In this document: piece by piece, positions 52,129 to 60,644 of the stretch | How positions within the stretch are numbered: position 1 is the first letter of the stretch | Layout: each line of letters opens with the position of its first letter | Assembly (NCBI RefSeq): GCF_016863095.1 | Contig: NZ_BOOF01000009.1 | Span: forward strand, 1 to 64,000 | Length of the DNA: 64,000 nucleotides | DNA from: Microbispora siamensis | GTDB lineage: Bacteria; Actinomycetota; Actinomycetes; Streptosporangiales; Streptosporangiaceae | Reading direction: 5' to 3' | Program-made: the position numbers and the translations under genes | The notes under the pieces: generated by a model | Database searches by the model: none | What the model saw: only the letters and a program-made list of their open reading frames with translations | What the model was told of the DNA's origin: nothing

Positions 52129-52545
52129 ATGGACACGGAGGGCTTCATCGCCCTGCTCAACGAGGACCTGGAGAGCGAGTACCGCTCGATCGTGCAGTAC
52201 GTGCAGCACGCGGCCACGATCAAGGGCGCGGAGTACCTGTCGATCATCGAGGAGCTCAAGCAGCACCTCGGCCAGGAGCTCAACCACGCGAGCACGCTGG
52301 CCGAGCAGATCGACTTCCTCGGCGGCGTCCCGAGCGTCCGCGTTCCCGAGGTGCCGGTGGCGACCGACGGCGCCGACGCCCTCAGGCTCGACCTGGAGTT
52401 GGAGCAGGAGCAGCTGCGCCGCTACCGCGAGCGCGTGGAACAGGCCCAGGAGCTCGGCCTGAGCGACGTGGCCGAGGCGCTGCGCCCGCTGTTGCAGCAG
52501 ACCCAGGACCACGTCATGGACCTGCAGACCGCCCTGGGGAAGTGA
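52129..52545 (+). CDS. Ferritin-like/bacterioferritin-type diiron protein
   Basis: 138 residues in four helices. The diiron residues can be followed through the set: EDLESEYRSIVQYVQHAAT (helix A), EELKQHLGQELNHASTLAEQ (E-x6-H of helix B), LELEQEQLRRYRERVEQ (helix C) and LLQQTQDHVMDLQTALGK (helix D). Short ferritin-like proteins of this sort store iron or oxidise it under stress. No heme methionine can be assigned. Ribosome site AAAGGAC lies 5 bases before ATG 52129. A perfect 16-bp hairpin follows the stop. Confidence 0.85.
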   Translation: MDTEGFIALLNEDLESEYRSIVQYVQHAATIKGAEYLSIIEELKQHLGQELNHASTLAEQIDFLGGVPSVRVPEVPVATDGADALRLDLELEQEQLRRYRERVEQAQELGLSDVAEALRPLLQQTQDHVMDLQTALGK

Positions 52546-52568
52546 CGGGCGGCCGCGGGGGAGCGAGG

Positions 52569-52606
52569 CGGGACGGTCGCGGCCGGGGCGGGCCGCGACC
52601 GTCCCG
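52569..52606. terminator. Strong hairpin after the ferritin-like gene
   Basis: A 16-bp perfect stem (CGGGACGGTCGCGGCC and its complement) with loop GGGGCG, 24 bp after the stop and 31 bp before the end of the convergent monooxygenase. Probably bidirectional. Confidence 0.8.
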
Positions 52607-52636
52607 CACCCGGAGTGCCGAGGAGGACGAGGGGCG

Positions 52637-53755
52637 CTACGCGCTGTGCACGTCCGCGGGGGCGCTTCCACCGCCGCCGAACATCGTCGCGGCGGTCTCC
52701 TGGCCCAACGCCTGGTTCTCCGCCACGTAGGGCCGCAGTTCCGCCTCGTACGCGGCGAAGGCGGCCGCGTGGTCGCCGCCCGCCGAGGCCAGGGCGCGTG
52801 TCAGCGTCCGGGCGCCGATCAGCGCCTGTGAGGTGCCCATGCCGCTGGTCGGCGCGGCGCAGTACCCCGCGTCGCCGACCAGGGCGACCCGGCCCGACGA
52901 CCAGCGGTCCAGGTGGACCTGGCAGGTAGAGGAGAAGTAGAAGTCGTCGGCCTCGCTCATCGCCTCCAGCAGCCGGGGCACCAGCCAGCCGCGCCCGGCG
53001 AAGGCCGCCCGCACCGCCTGCTCCTGCTCGTGCCGGGGCCGCCTGTCGAGTGCGGGTGAGTCGGTGGAGAAGGAGAGGCTGACCGTGAGCCGGTCGGCGT
53101 CTCCGGCGCTGAGCAGGAAGATCGCCCTGTCCTTGCCGTGCTGCAGCATTCCGCTGCGCCGCAGGCCGAGATGGTTGGCGGTGCTGAAGCCGGCACCCGA
53201 AAGGCCCAGGTGCCGAACCGCCTCGGCGTGCGGGCCGAAGGCCAGCCGCCTGACCTTCGAGTACACGCCGTCGGCGCCGAACACCAGGTCGAACTCGCGG
53301 GTGGCGCCGCTTTCGAACTCGACCGTCACTCCAGACCCGTGGACCCCGGACCCGTGGACGCCGGGCTCGTGCTGGGTCAGCGCGCTGATCGAGTCGTCGA
53401 ACACGTACGTCACGTCGTCGGCGGTGATGCGGTGCAGGATGCGGGTCAGCTCCCGCTTGGGCACCTCCAGCTCACCGGCGAACGCCTCGGCGGGCAGGCG
53501 TCCGATCTCCGCCCCCTCCTCGTCGATCAGGATGGTGCCGCTCATTCTCGTGTCGTGTTCGCGGAGCTCGGAAAGGATGCCCATCTCCTCCAGCACGTCG
53601 AACGCCGCGCCGCGGAAGTCCACGGCGTAGCCGCTGTCGCGCAGGTCCGGCGCGCGCTCGACCACCGTCACCTCGTAGCCGTCACGGTGCAGGAAGTAGG
53701 CAAGGGCGGGTCCGGCCACGCTCGCACCCGAGATCAGAACCTTCGTCGTGGTCAT
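52637..53755 (-). CDS. FAD-dependent aromatic-type monooxygenase (TetX-like)
   Basis: 372 residues. N-terminal FAD fold TKVLISGASVAGPALAYFLH, the middle DLVFGADGVYSKVRRLAFG (the DG motif), and C-terminal GRVALVGDAGYCAAPTSGMG (the GD motif), which together define class A flavin monooxygenases. The group includes tetracycline- and rifampicin-modifying enzymes and polyketide hydroxylases. A 15-bp duplication at about 53333-53362 gives a GVHGS GVHGS loop. Divergent from a TetR gene across three 13-bp repeats, a layout typical of inducible detoxification. Confidence 0.9.
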   Translation of the reverse strand: MTTTKVLISGASVAGPALAYFLHRDGYEVTVVERAPDLRDSGYAVDFRGAAFDVLEEMGILSELREHDTRMSGTILIDEEGAEIGRLPAEAFAGELEVPKRELTRILHRITADDVTYVFDDSISALTQHEPGVHGSGVHGSGVTVEFESGATREFDLVFGADGVYSKVRRLAFGPHAEAVRHLGLSGAGFSTANHLGLRRSGMLQHGKDRAIFLLSAGDADRLTVSLSFSTDSPALDRRPRHEQEQAVRAAFAGRGWLVPRLLEAMSEADDFYFSSTCQVHLDRWSSGRVALVGDAGYCAAPTSGMGTSQALIGARTLTRALASAGGDHAAAFAAYEAELRPYVAENQALGQETAATMFGGGGSAPADVHSA

Positions 53756-53779
53756 GGCACGACCGTAGCCCGGGTTTGT

Positions 53780-53818
53780 CCATTTGGTCAAACCATTTGG
53801 ATAAACCATTTGGTCAAA
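53780..53818. promoter_or_regulatory. Three consecutive 13-bp repeats, probable TetR operator array
   Basis: CCATTTGGTCAAA, CCATTTGGATAAA and CCATTTGGTCAAA directly abut (53780-53792, 53793-53805, 53806-53818). The sequence is unusually AT-rich for the window. It separates the two divergent starts by 24 and 9 bp and overlaps both promoters. Confidence 0.85.
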
Positions 53819-53839
53819 CAATCCGGTATGCTGCGCGGC

Positions 53840-54331
53840 ATGGGAAACCGAGAGGATCTGCTGGCCGGGGCCAAGCGGTGCCTGATCGAACGCGGCTGGG
53901 CGCACACGACCGTCCGCGACATCGCCTCGGCCGCCGGAGTCAGCCACGCCGCCATCGGCTACCACTTCGGCTCCAAGGACGCCCTGCTCACCCAGGCCCT
54001 GGTGGAAGCGGTCGACGAGCTCTCCCAGGAACTCGCCTCCCGTACGCCATCCGGCAAACCCGAGGACGGCTGGCAGGCGCTGATCGACAGCTTCACCTCT
54101 CACCGGGCGTTGTGGGTGGCCCAGCTCGAGGCCGTGGTGCAGGCCGAGCGGTCACCGGAGGTACGCGAACACCTCGCCAAGGGGCAGCGTGAGGGGCGGG
54201 AGGGACTCGGCGGCTCGGTGCCGCTCGCCCTGCTGACCGGGCTGATGCTGCAATGGCTGGTGGATCCGGATCAGGCGCCCAGCGGCGCGGAGGTGATCGC
54301 CGGGCTTCGCGCGCTCGCCGCCGAGCTCTGA
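53840..54331 (+). CDS. TetR-family repressor paired with the monooxygenase
   Basis: 163 residues from ATG 53840, or 167 from ATG 53828. DNA-binding domain MGNREDLLAGAKRCLIERGW, TTVRDIASAAGVSHAAIGYH, FGSKDALLTQALVEAV, then a short ligand domain (DGWQALIDSFTSHRALWVAQ, LEAVVQAERSPEVREHLAKG). It probably represses the monooxygenase and itself through the repeats, with the monooxygenase substrate as inducer (inference from layout). No ribosome site is visible, so it may be leaderless. Confidence 0.9.
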   Translation: MGNREDLLAGAKRCLIERGWAHTTVRDIASAAGVSHAAIGYHFGSKDALLTQALVEAVDELSQELASRTPSGKPEDGWQALIDSFTSHRALWVAQLEAVVQAERSPEVREHLAKGQREGREGLGGSVPLALLTGLMLQWLVDPDQAPSGAEVIAGLRALAAEL

Positions 54332-54406
54332 CCGGCTCAGTGGCCTCCGGGCCCACCGGCCCACCGGCGGCGCCTCGCGGCGTGCGTACGGCGGCCGGAT
54401 CAGCGC

Positions 54407-54530
54407 GGCGCACAATTCAGGCGGCACAGTCCAGGTGGCGCACAATTCAGGTGGCGCACAATTCAGGTGGCGCGCAGTTCAGGTGGCGCGCAGTTCAGGT
54501 GGCGCGCAGTTCAGGTGGCGCAGTTCAGCG
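54407..54530. repeat. 16-bp tandem repeat tract
   Basis: About 7 units of GGCGCACAATTCAGGT or its variant GGCGCGCAGTTCAGGT; five copies at 54437-54516 keep exact 16-bp spacing, and the flanking ones are degenerate (one is 14 bp). Two sequence types occur in blocks (two ACAATT, then three GCAGTT). The tract ends at the stop codon of the XRE gene. Confidence 0.95.
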
Positions 54531-55370
54531 CGGCCGGGCGTAGTCGTCGAGGGCGCGCACGATCAGCGCCCTCGCCTCGTCGCGGAAGGCCGCCACCTCA
54601 CAGAACTCCTCGAACGCCTGCTCGTAGAAGGCGACGTCCTCGGCGTCGCGCAGCAGCAGGTCCCTGGTCCTGGTCGCCACCCCGACCATGCAGTCGTCGT
54701 AGATCCAGAACGAGTTCATCAGCGCCGACGGCAACTGCGCCTCGAAGGGCAGCAGCCCGAACTCCACGTTCGGCAGCGTGGTCACCGCGATCAGCCGGTC
54801 GAGCTGGCCGCGCATCACGTCCGGGGGCGCGAGCCGGTAACGCAGCACCGCCTCCGGCATGACGAACCGGAACCGCCGTGACGGGTCGTACAGGATCTCC
54901 TGGCGCCGCATGCGGACGCGGATCGCGTCGTCCACGTCGTCGGTGGACTCGTACACCCGTCTGACCTTGCCGAAGATGTGCCTGGCGTACTCGGTGGTCT
55001 GCAGCAGGCCGATCACCACGCCCGGCTCGAAGGCCCGGAACAGCCGCGTGCGCGCCTCCAGGTCGCGGACGTCCTCCTGCAGCGTGGCGAGGCCGTTCCT
55101 GTGCCGCTGGCGCCAGGAGTCATGCCGCTCCAGCAGGCCGGCCGCCTGCCGGATCAGGCCGTCGATCGTCTGCGGGTCGGCGTCCACGGCCTTCCCCCAC
55201 AGGGCCACGTCGTCCTCGGTGGCGGTCTGGCGGGCGTTCTCGATCCGCGAGACCTTCGACGGCTGCCAGCGCAGCCGCTCGGCGAGGTCCTTCCCGGACA
55301 GACGGGCGTTCTCCCGCAACCGGCGTAGCTGGGCTCCCAGATCCATGCGGGCCTGATGGAAACCGCTCAA
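54525..55370 (-). CDS. XRE-family regulator with DUF5753 domain
   Basis: 281 residues. Helix-turn-helix at about 10-65: LGAQLRRLRENARLSGKDLA, RLRWQPSKVSRIENARQTAT. The remaining 190 residues form the DUF5753 domain common in actinomycetes: FRAFEPGVVIGLLQTTEYAR, VRMRRQEILYDPSRRFRFVM, VEFGLLPFEAQLPSALMNSF. Such genes form pairs with a small protein and belong to developmental/antibiotic regulation systems of the WhiJ type. TTG 55370 is chosen because GGAGGTGGCA directly precedes it; the conserved part starts at ATG 55346. The small gene upstream is its partner. Confidence 0.92.
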   Translation of the reverse strand: MSGFHQARMDLGAQLRRLRENARLSGKDLAERLRWQPSKVSRIENARQTATEDDVALWGKAVDADPQTIDGLIRQAAGLLERHDSWRQRHRNGLATLQEDVRDLEARTRLFRAFEPGVVIGLLQTTEYARHIFGKVRRVYESTDDVDDAIRVRMRRQEILYDPSRRFRFVMPEAVLRYRLAPPDVMRGQLDRLIAVTTLPNVEFGLLPFEAQLPSALMNSFWIYDDCMVGVATRTRDLLLRDAEDVAFYEQAFEEFCEVAAFRDEARALIVRALDDYARPR

Positions 55371-55437
55371 TGCCACCTCCGGCCGTGGTGCGGTCCAAGG
55401 TAGACCCGGCACGCCGGATCATGCCAGAGGGAAGCTC

Positions 55438-55653
55438 TCAACGGTGATCGGACAGGACCCGCCGGGCGATCTCGACGAGGAGCTCCCTCGGCACCTCGAC
55501 CGCGGTCTCGCCGTCGAGCACGTGGCGCAGGTCGGCGCGGGCCTCGCGGTCCACGACCTCCAGGCCCTGGACGACGATCGTGCCGCGGTCGGTCTCGTAG
55601 AGGGAGGGACAGGCCCCCGCCTCCGACGTGGAGCCGAGAAAGCGCAATCGCAT
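55438..55653 (-). CDS. Small partner protein of the XRE regulator
   Basis: 71 residues from ATG 55653, behind GGGGGGAAGGA. Begins MRLRFLGSTSEAGACPSLYE and continues TDRGTIVVQGLEVVDREARA. Small proteins of this kind sit next to XRE/DUF5753 genes in actinomycetes, in the place of DUF397/WhiJ-partner proteins, and are thought to antagonise the regulator. The role is inferred from position; the sequence lacks the W-x-K-S-S start of DUF397. Same strand as the regulator, 67 bp upstream of it. Confidence 0.75.
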   Translation of the reverse strand: MRLRFLGSTSEAGACPSLYETDRGTIVVQGLEVVDREARADLRHVLDGETAVEVPRELLVEIARRVLSDHR

Positions 55654-55693
55654 GTCCTTCCCCCCAATTCGCACCGATCGCGCGCAATCCTAG

Positions 55694-57508
55694 TCAGGAG
55701 GGAACGGGCACGCACACGGCGCGGAGACGCTCGCCGAGTGCCTTCGCCTGGGCGTCGAGGAGCGGGCTGGCCGCGACGCCTCTGCCCAGCAGCCCGTGGA
55801 CGACGAAGTTGAGCGCGTGCAGGTTCGGCAGCGCGAACCGCTCGATCGGCAGGTCGCCGACCTCCGGCAGCAGGTCCCTGAGCCGGTCCACGGTCAGGAA
55901 CGCCGCGAGCCACGGATACCGGCTGGGGTCGCGCGCCCAGACGCCAAGGTTGGCGTCGCCGCCCTTGTCGCCCGAGCGGGCGCCGACGACCGTGCCGAGC
56001 GGCGCGACCGGCCCGGCCGTGAGATCACCGGCGTACGGCGGAATCGCGGTGCCGGCCGCGTCGCCGGGGGGCGGCCCGCCCGCCTGCTCGCCCAGCACCG
56101 GGCCCGGCGGCGGCAGGTGCGGCACCTCGACGCGGACTCCGTCCACGGTCACCACCGGGAGCACGGTCCGCGGGTCGGCCGACGAGGGCCAGTAGACGCC
56201 GTAGGGGGAGGCGTCGCCGGGCGGCGTCAGGCCGTAGAAGCCGGGGTAGCTCGCCAGGCCGGTCTCCACCACGGCGGAGGAGAACGCCCGCCCGGCCCTG
56301 CTCGGATCGGGGTCCATGACCGTGATCCGCAGCAACGCGGTCCCGGCGTCGCCCCCGCGGTTCACCTCCGCACGGCCGCCGCTCGCGGGTGCGGCGTGCG
56401 GGGCCGCACCCCCGCCGCTTTCGGCCGCGCCGAGGGGGGTCAGCTCCACGTGGACCTGCTCGAACGACTCGCGGGGGACGCGCGCCCAGATCGCCTCCTG
56501 CGCGATCCGGGCCTTGGCCGCGATGTCGAGGCCGGTCAGCACGAGCGTCATCGTGTTGCGGTAGCCGCCGAGGTAGGTGACGGCGACCTTCAGCGTGTCC
56601 GGCGGGGGCTCGCCGCGCACTCCCGTGATCCTGACCCGGTCGGGCCCCTCCTGCTCCAGCCGGATGGTGTCGAACCGGGCGGTGACGTCCGGCCCGAGGT
56701 AGCGGGGCGAGGCGATCTCGTACAGCAGTTGCGCGGTCACGGTGCCGGTCGAGACCAGCCCGCCGGTGCCGGGGTGCTTGGTGATCACGCTCGACCCGTC
56801 GGCGTACAGCTCGGCGATGGGGAAGCCGCAGTGGGCGAGGTCCGGCACCTCCTCGAAGAAGGCGTAGTTGCCGCCGGTCGCCTGGCAGCCGCACTCGATC
56901 ACATGCCCGGCGACGACGGAACCGGCCAGCGGGTCGAGGTCACCAGGGTCCCAGCCGAACCACCACATGCCTGGTCCGGTGACCAGCGCCGCGTCGGTGA
57001 CCCGCCCGGTCACGACGACGTCCGCGCCATGCTCCAGCGCCACCGCGATCGGCCGGCCGCCGAGGTAGGCGTTGGCGGTGAGCGGGGTCGCCCGCAGGGT
57101 CTCGCCGGTGTCCGCGTTGACCGGCGGCTCGGCGAGCGGCATGAGGTCGTCGCCGGTGACGTGGGCGACGGCCGCGCGCAGCCCGAGCCGGTGGGCCAGG
57201 GCCGAGACCGCCTCCGCGCAACCGGCCGGATCGAGGCCGCCCGCGTTGGCGACGACTCTGATTCCCCGGTCGAGACAGGTGCCGAGGACCTGCTCCATCT
57301 GGGTGAGGAACGTACGGGCGTAGCCGGGGCGGCCCTTGAGCCGATTGCCGGCGAGGATCGACATGGTCAGCTCGGCCAGCCAGTCGCCGGTCAGCACGTC
57401 GATGGGCCCGCCCTCGACCATCTCCCGGGCGGCCGACAGCCGGTCGCCGTAGAAACCGCCGCAGTTCGCGACCCGCACCGGTCCCGGCCGCCCGGCCTCC
57501 GCCGTCAT
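55694..57508 (-). CDS. AtuA-like (DUF1446) protein of acyclic-terpene/branched acyl-CoA catabolism
   Basis: 604 residues, full family length. Opens with RVANCGGFYGDRLSAAREMV and continues IDVLTGDWLAELTMSILAGN, RVVANAGGLDPAGCAEAVSA, GADVVVTGRVTDAALVTGPG, HVIECGCQATGGNYAFFEEV, and the late VGARSGDKGGDANLGVWARD, all hallmarks of AtuA homologues. In Pseudomonas, AtuA is required for citronellol/geraniol degradation, but its reaction is unknown. A Gly/Ala-rich insertion at about 380-400 separates two halves. ATG overlaps the hydratase stop (ATGA). Confidence 0.88.
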   Translation of the reverse strand: MTAEAGRPGPVRVANCGGFYGDRLSAAREMVEGGPIDVLTGDWLAELTMSILAGNRLKGRPGYARTFLTQMEQVLGTCLDRGIRVVANAGGLDPAGCAEAVSALAHRLGLRAAVAHVTGDDLMPLAEPPVNADTGETLRATPLTANAYLGGRPIAVALEHGADVVVTGRVTDAALVTGPGMWWFGWDPGDLDPLAGSVVAGHVIECGCQATGGNYAFFEEVPDLAHCGFPIAELYADGSSVITKHPGTGGLVSTGTVTAQLLYEIASPRYLGPDVTARFDTIRLEQEGPDRVRITGVRGEPPPDTLKVAVTYLGGYRNTMTLVLTGLDIAAKARIAQEAIWARVPRESFEQVHVELTPLGAAESGGGAAPHAAPASGGRAEVNRGGDAGTALLRITVMDPDPSRAGRAFSSAVVETGLASYPGFYGLTPPGDASPYGVYWPSSADPRTVLPVVTVDGVRVEVPHLPPPGPVLGEQAGGPPPGDAAGTAIPPYAGDLTAGPVAPLGTVVGARSGDKGGDANLGVWARDPSRYPWLAAFLTVDRLRDLLPEVGDLPIERFALPNLHALNFVVHGLLGRGVAASPLLDAQAKALGERLRAVCVPVPS

Positions 57509-58305
57509 CGCCCGGCTTCCGCGGCCGGGGCCTCGGAGGGAACCCAGGCGGCGGGCCGTTTCTCCGCGAACGCCCGGATGCCCTCCTGCCCCTCCTCCGA
57601 GGTGAAGCGGTCGGCCGACAGGGCGGCCATCGCGCGGAACCCCTCCTCGACCGGCAGCAGCGGCACCTCCCGCACGAGCCGCTTGGTGATCGCCAGCGCC
57701 TCGGGGCCGCCGCGCAGCAGCATGCCGGTGTAGTGCGCCACCGTCGCGTCGAGGTCCTCCTCCGGGACGGCCCGGGTCAGCAGGCCGATCTCCACCGCCC
57801 GTTCGGCGGTGAAGACCTCTCCGGTGAGGAAGTACTCGGCCGCGGCCCGGGGCTCCAGGCGGCGCAGGCAGGTGACCGCGATCATCGCGGGGACCACCCC
57901 GAGCCGCACCTCGGTGAAGGCGAACGACGCGGTCACCGGGGCGACGGCGAAGTCGCAGGCCGCCACCAGGCCGAGGCCGCCCGCTCGCGCCGTGCCGTTC
58001 AGGCGGCACACGACCGGCTTCGGGCTCTCCCAGATCCGCAGCATGATGTCGGGGAACGACGCGGTGACCGGCGCCCCTCCGCCGCGCTGCTCCTTCAGGT
58101 CGGCGCCCGCGCAGAACACCGGTCCCGTTCCGGTCAGCACGACGACCCGTACGGCGGGCTCGTCCAGCGCCCACGACAGGGCGTCGTCGAGCTGCCGCAG
58201 CAGCCGGGACGACAGGGCGTTGCGGTTGTGCGGCGAGTCGAGCGTGATCGTGGCCACGCCGCCCGCCTGCTCCCGGCGGACCAGCACCTCCTGGGGTTCG
58301 CTCAC
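57505..58305 (-). CDS. Enoyl-CoA hydratase/isomerase
   Basis: 266 residues of the crotonase family. ATITLDSPHNRNALSSRLLR, VLTGTGPVFCAGADLKEQRG (first oxyanion loop), and RAGGLGLVAACDFAVAPVTA with FTEVRLGVVPAMIAV (second loop and catalytic region). In this operon it should hydrate the carboxylated enoyl-CoA, as AtuE does with isohexenylglutaconyl-CoA or LiuC with methylglutaconyl-CoA. It might also serve the leucine operon at 15.7-21.4 kb, which lacks a hydratase. Overlaps both neighbours by 4 bp. Confidence 0.9.
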   Translation of the reverse strand: MSEPQEVLVRREQAGGVATITLDSPHNRNALSSRLLRQLDDALSWALDEPAVRVVVLTGTGPVFCAGADLKEQRGGGAPVTASFPDIMLRIWESPKPVVCRLNGTARAGGLGLVAACDFAVAPVTASFAFTEVRLGVVPAMIAVTCLRRLEPRAAAEYFLTGEVFTAERAVEIGLLTRAVPEEDLDATVAHYTGMLLRGGPEALAITKRLVREVPLLPVEEGFRAMAALSADRFTSEEGQEGIRAFAEKRPAAWVPSEAPAAEAGR

Positions 58306-60644
58306 GGCCGCATCGCCTCCCCGCCGATCTCCCCGCCGATCTCCCTGCCGATCTCTGGGCCGCCTGACGTGCCCGGGTCCGCGCCCGCCTCGGTGCCGGA
58401 AGGAACGCCGGCCCCCAGGCCCGGCTGCGGGCCGGTTGCCGTTCCCGGCTGCCCGTCCGTGTCCGTTTCCGGCGGCGCGCCCGTCTCCGGGCTCGTCTCC
58501 GGCCGGCCTTCCGCGCCGGGATGTTCGCCGCGGCCCGCGTCCGGACCCGGGCCGGTCTCCGCGCCGGCCACCGCACCTGTCTCTGCTCCGGCCACCGCGT
58601 CGGTCGCCGTGCCCGGCTCCGTTCCGGCGCCCTCCGTGTGCGGGCCGCCGTCCGGTGCCCGCGGCGGCGTCGGCTCGATGACGGCGAGCGGCAGGCCCGC
58701 CTCGACCTGCGCGCCCGGCGTCACGTGCAGCGCGGCCACCGTGCCCGAGGCGGGGGAAACGATCAGATGCTCCATCTTCATCGCCTCCAGCACGACCACC
58801 GGCTGCCCGGCCTCGACCAGGTCACCGGGCTTGACCTCGACACGCAGGACCGTACCCGGCATCGGGGCGGGCAGCGCACCCGGCGTCACGCGAGCGGCCG
58901 GTTCGGGCAGCCGCTCGACCGGGGTGAGCCGCACCGGACCGAGCGGAGAGTCGACGTGCACCATGCCGGCGCCCGTGCCGGGGCCCGTGCCGGGATAGAC
59001 GGCCACCTCGAAGGTGCGCCGCAGACCCGCCGTCTCCAGCACCACCCGGCCGGGTTCCGCCGCCACGAGCGTGACGTCCTCGAAGCCCTCGGCCCGCAGC
59101 CCGTCCCTGGTCAGCCGGTAGGCGACCTCCAGGCGTCCGCCGTCGTCGGTGCCGAACGCCGCGCGTTGCGGCTGGGAGGGGACGTTGCGCCAGCCGCTCG
59201 GCAGCCCGCCCAGAACGCCGTGGCGCCGGGCGGCTGCGCGGTTGGCCGCCGCCCCGGCGAGCGCCGCCGCGAGCGCGGACAGCCGTACGGCCTCGGGGCC
59301 GGCGAGCGGGGCCGCCGTGCGATGCCGGTCGAGGAAGCCGGTGTCGAGCGCCCCGGACAGGAAGTCCGGGTGCCGCAGCACTCCCACGAGCAGGTCGCGG
59401 TTGGTCGTCAGCCCGTGGATCCGCGCCCGCGCGAGCGCGTCCGCCAGCCGCCGGGCCGCCTCCGCCCGGTCCCGGCCGTACGAGACGACCTTGGCGAGCA
59501 TCGGGTCGTAGTGGACGCCGATCTCGGTGCCGGAGACCACCCCGGAGTCGAGCCGCAGCCGTGCCCCGAGGCCGAACTCGCCGTCCACGCCGGGGATCTC
59601 GAATCGGTGCAGCACGCCGCTCTGCGGGCGGCCGCCGGAGTCCTCCGCGTACAGGCGGGCCTCGATGGCGTGACCGACCGGGCTCGGCGGCAGCGCGGCG
59701 AGCTGGGCGCCCTCGGCCACCTCGATCTGCAGCCGGACCAGGTCGACCCCGTAGACGCACTCGGTGACCGGGTGCTCCACCTGGAGGCGGGTGTTCATCT
59801 CCAGGAAGAAGAAGCCCTCGTCCGACAGCAGGAACTCGACGGTGCCCGCGCCCTGGTAACCGATCGCGCGGGCGGCCCGGATCGTCGCCTCGCTCAGCTC
59901 GCGGCGCAGTTCGGGGGTGACCGCGGGGGACGGTGCCTCCTCGATCACCTTCTGGTGGCGGCGCTGGATGGAGCACTCGCGCTCGCCGAGCGCCCAGACC
60001 GTGCCGTGGGCGTCGGCGAGGATCTGCACCTCGATGTGGCGGGCACCCTCCAGCAGCGGCTCGGCGAACAGCGTCCCGTCGCCGAAGGCCGACAGCGCCT
60101 CCCGCCGGGCCGACTCGACGGCCTCGGCCAGGTCGGCCGGGTCGCGCACCACCCGCATGCCGCGCCCGCCGCCGCCCGCCGACGCCTTGACCAGCACGGG
60201 GGCCGTGAGCTGCGTTTCTGTCATCTGGGTCGGTGCGTCGGGGGAGAGCGGGATCGTCGGCAGGACCGGCACCCCGGCCTCCGCCATCAGCGCCTTCGCC
60301 TCGATCTTCTTGCCCATCGCGGCGACGGCCTCGGGGGAGGGGCCGATCCAGGTCAGCCCGGCGTCCAGCACGGCGCGGGCGAACCCGGCGTTCTCCGACA
60401 GGAAGCCGTACCCGGGATGGACCGCGTCGGCTCCCGACCTGCGGGCCGCCTCGACGATCCGCTCCGGGTCGAGGTACGCCAAGGGGGCGCCCAGCCGTAC
60501 GGCCTGGTCGGCCTCGGCGGCGTGCGGGGCGGACGCGTCGGCGTCGGTGAAGACGGCGACGGTCTCGATCCCCAGCTCACGGCAGGTGCGGAAGACCCGG
60601 CGGGCGATCTCCCCGCGGTTCGCGACCAGCAGCCGCCCGATCAT
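58302..60644 (-). CDS. Acyl-CoA carboxylase biotin carboxylase/carrier subunit with long C-terminal tail
   Basis: 780 residues, about 120 longer than usual. Biotin carboxylase core to about 450: [100 protein letters not shown]. Linker domain, then a biotinyl domain with VVVLEAMKMEHLIVS at about 625. After about residue 665, a tail of repeated Glu/Gly/Thr/Pro/Ala (AGTEPGTATDAVAG, AETGAVAGAETGPG, GREIGGEIGGEAMRP) with no fold visible. Resembles AtuF/geranyl-CoA and methylcrotonyl-CoA carboxylases. ATG 60644 overlaps the stop of an upstream mini-ORF. Confidence 0.92.
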   Translation of the reverse strand: MIGRLLVANRGEIARRVFRTCRELGIETVAVFTDADASAPHAAEADQAVRLGAPLAYLDPERIVEAARRSGADAVHPGYGFLSENAGFARAVLDAGLTWIGPSPEAVAAMGKKIEAKALMAEAGVPVLPTIPLSPDAPTQMTETQLTAPVLVKASAGGGGRGMRVVRDPADLAEAVESARREALSAFGDGTLFAEPLLEGARHIEVQILADAHGTVWALGERECSIQRRHQKVIEEAPSPAVTPELRRELSEATIRAARAIGYQGAGTVEFLLSDEGFFFLEMNTRLQVEHPVTECVYGVDLVRLQIEVAEGAQLAALPPSPVGHAIEARLYAEDSGGRPQSGVLHRFEIPGVDGEFGLGARLRLDSGVVSGTEIGVHYDPMLAKVVSYGRDRAEAARRLADALARARIHGLTTNRDLLVGVLRHPDFLSGALDTGFLDRHRTAAPLAGPEAVRLSALAAALAGAAANRAAARRHGVLGGLPSGWRNVPSQPQRAAFGTDDGGRLEVAYRLTRDGLRAEGFEDVTLVAAEPGRVVLETAGLRRTFEVAVYPGTGPGTGAGMVHVDSPLGPVRLTPVERLPEPAARVTPGALPAPMPGTVLRVEVKPGDLVEAGQPVVVLEAMKMEHLIVSPASGTVAALHVTPGAQVEAGLPLAVIEPTPPRAPDGGPHTEGAGTEPGTATDAVAGAETGAVAGAETGPGPDAGRGEHPGAEGRPETSPETGAPPETDTDGQPGTATGPQPGLGAGVPSGTEAGADPGTSGGPEIGREIGGEIGGEAMRP

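Noticed and set aside
54407-54530. CRISPR array
   Set aside because: Units are 16 bp and contiguous with no spacers, and there are no cas genes.
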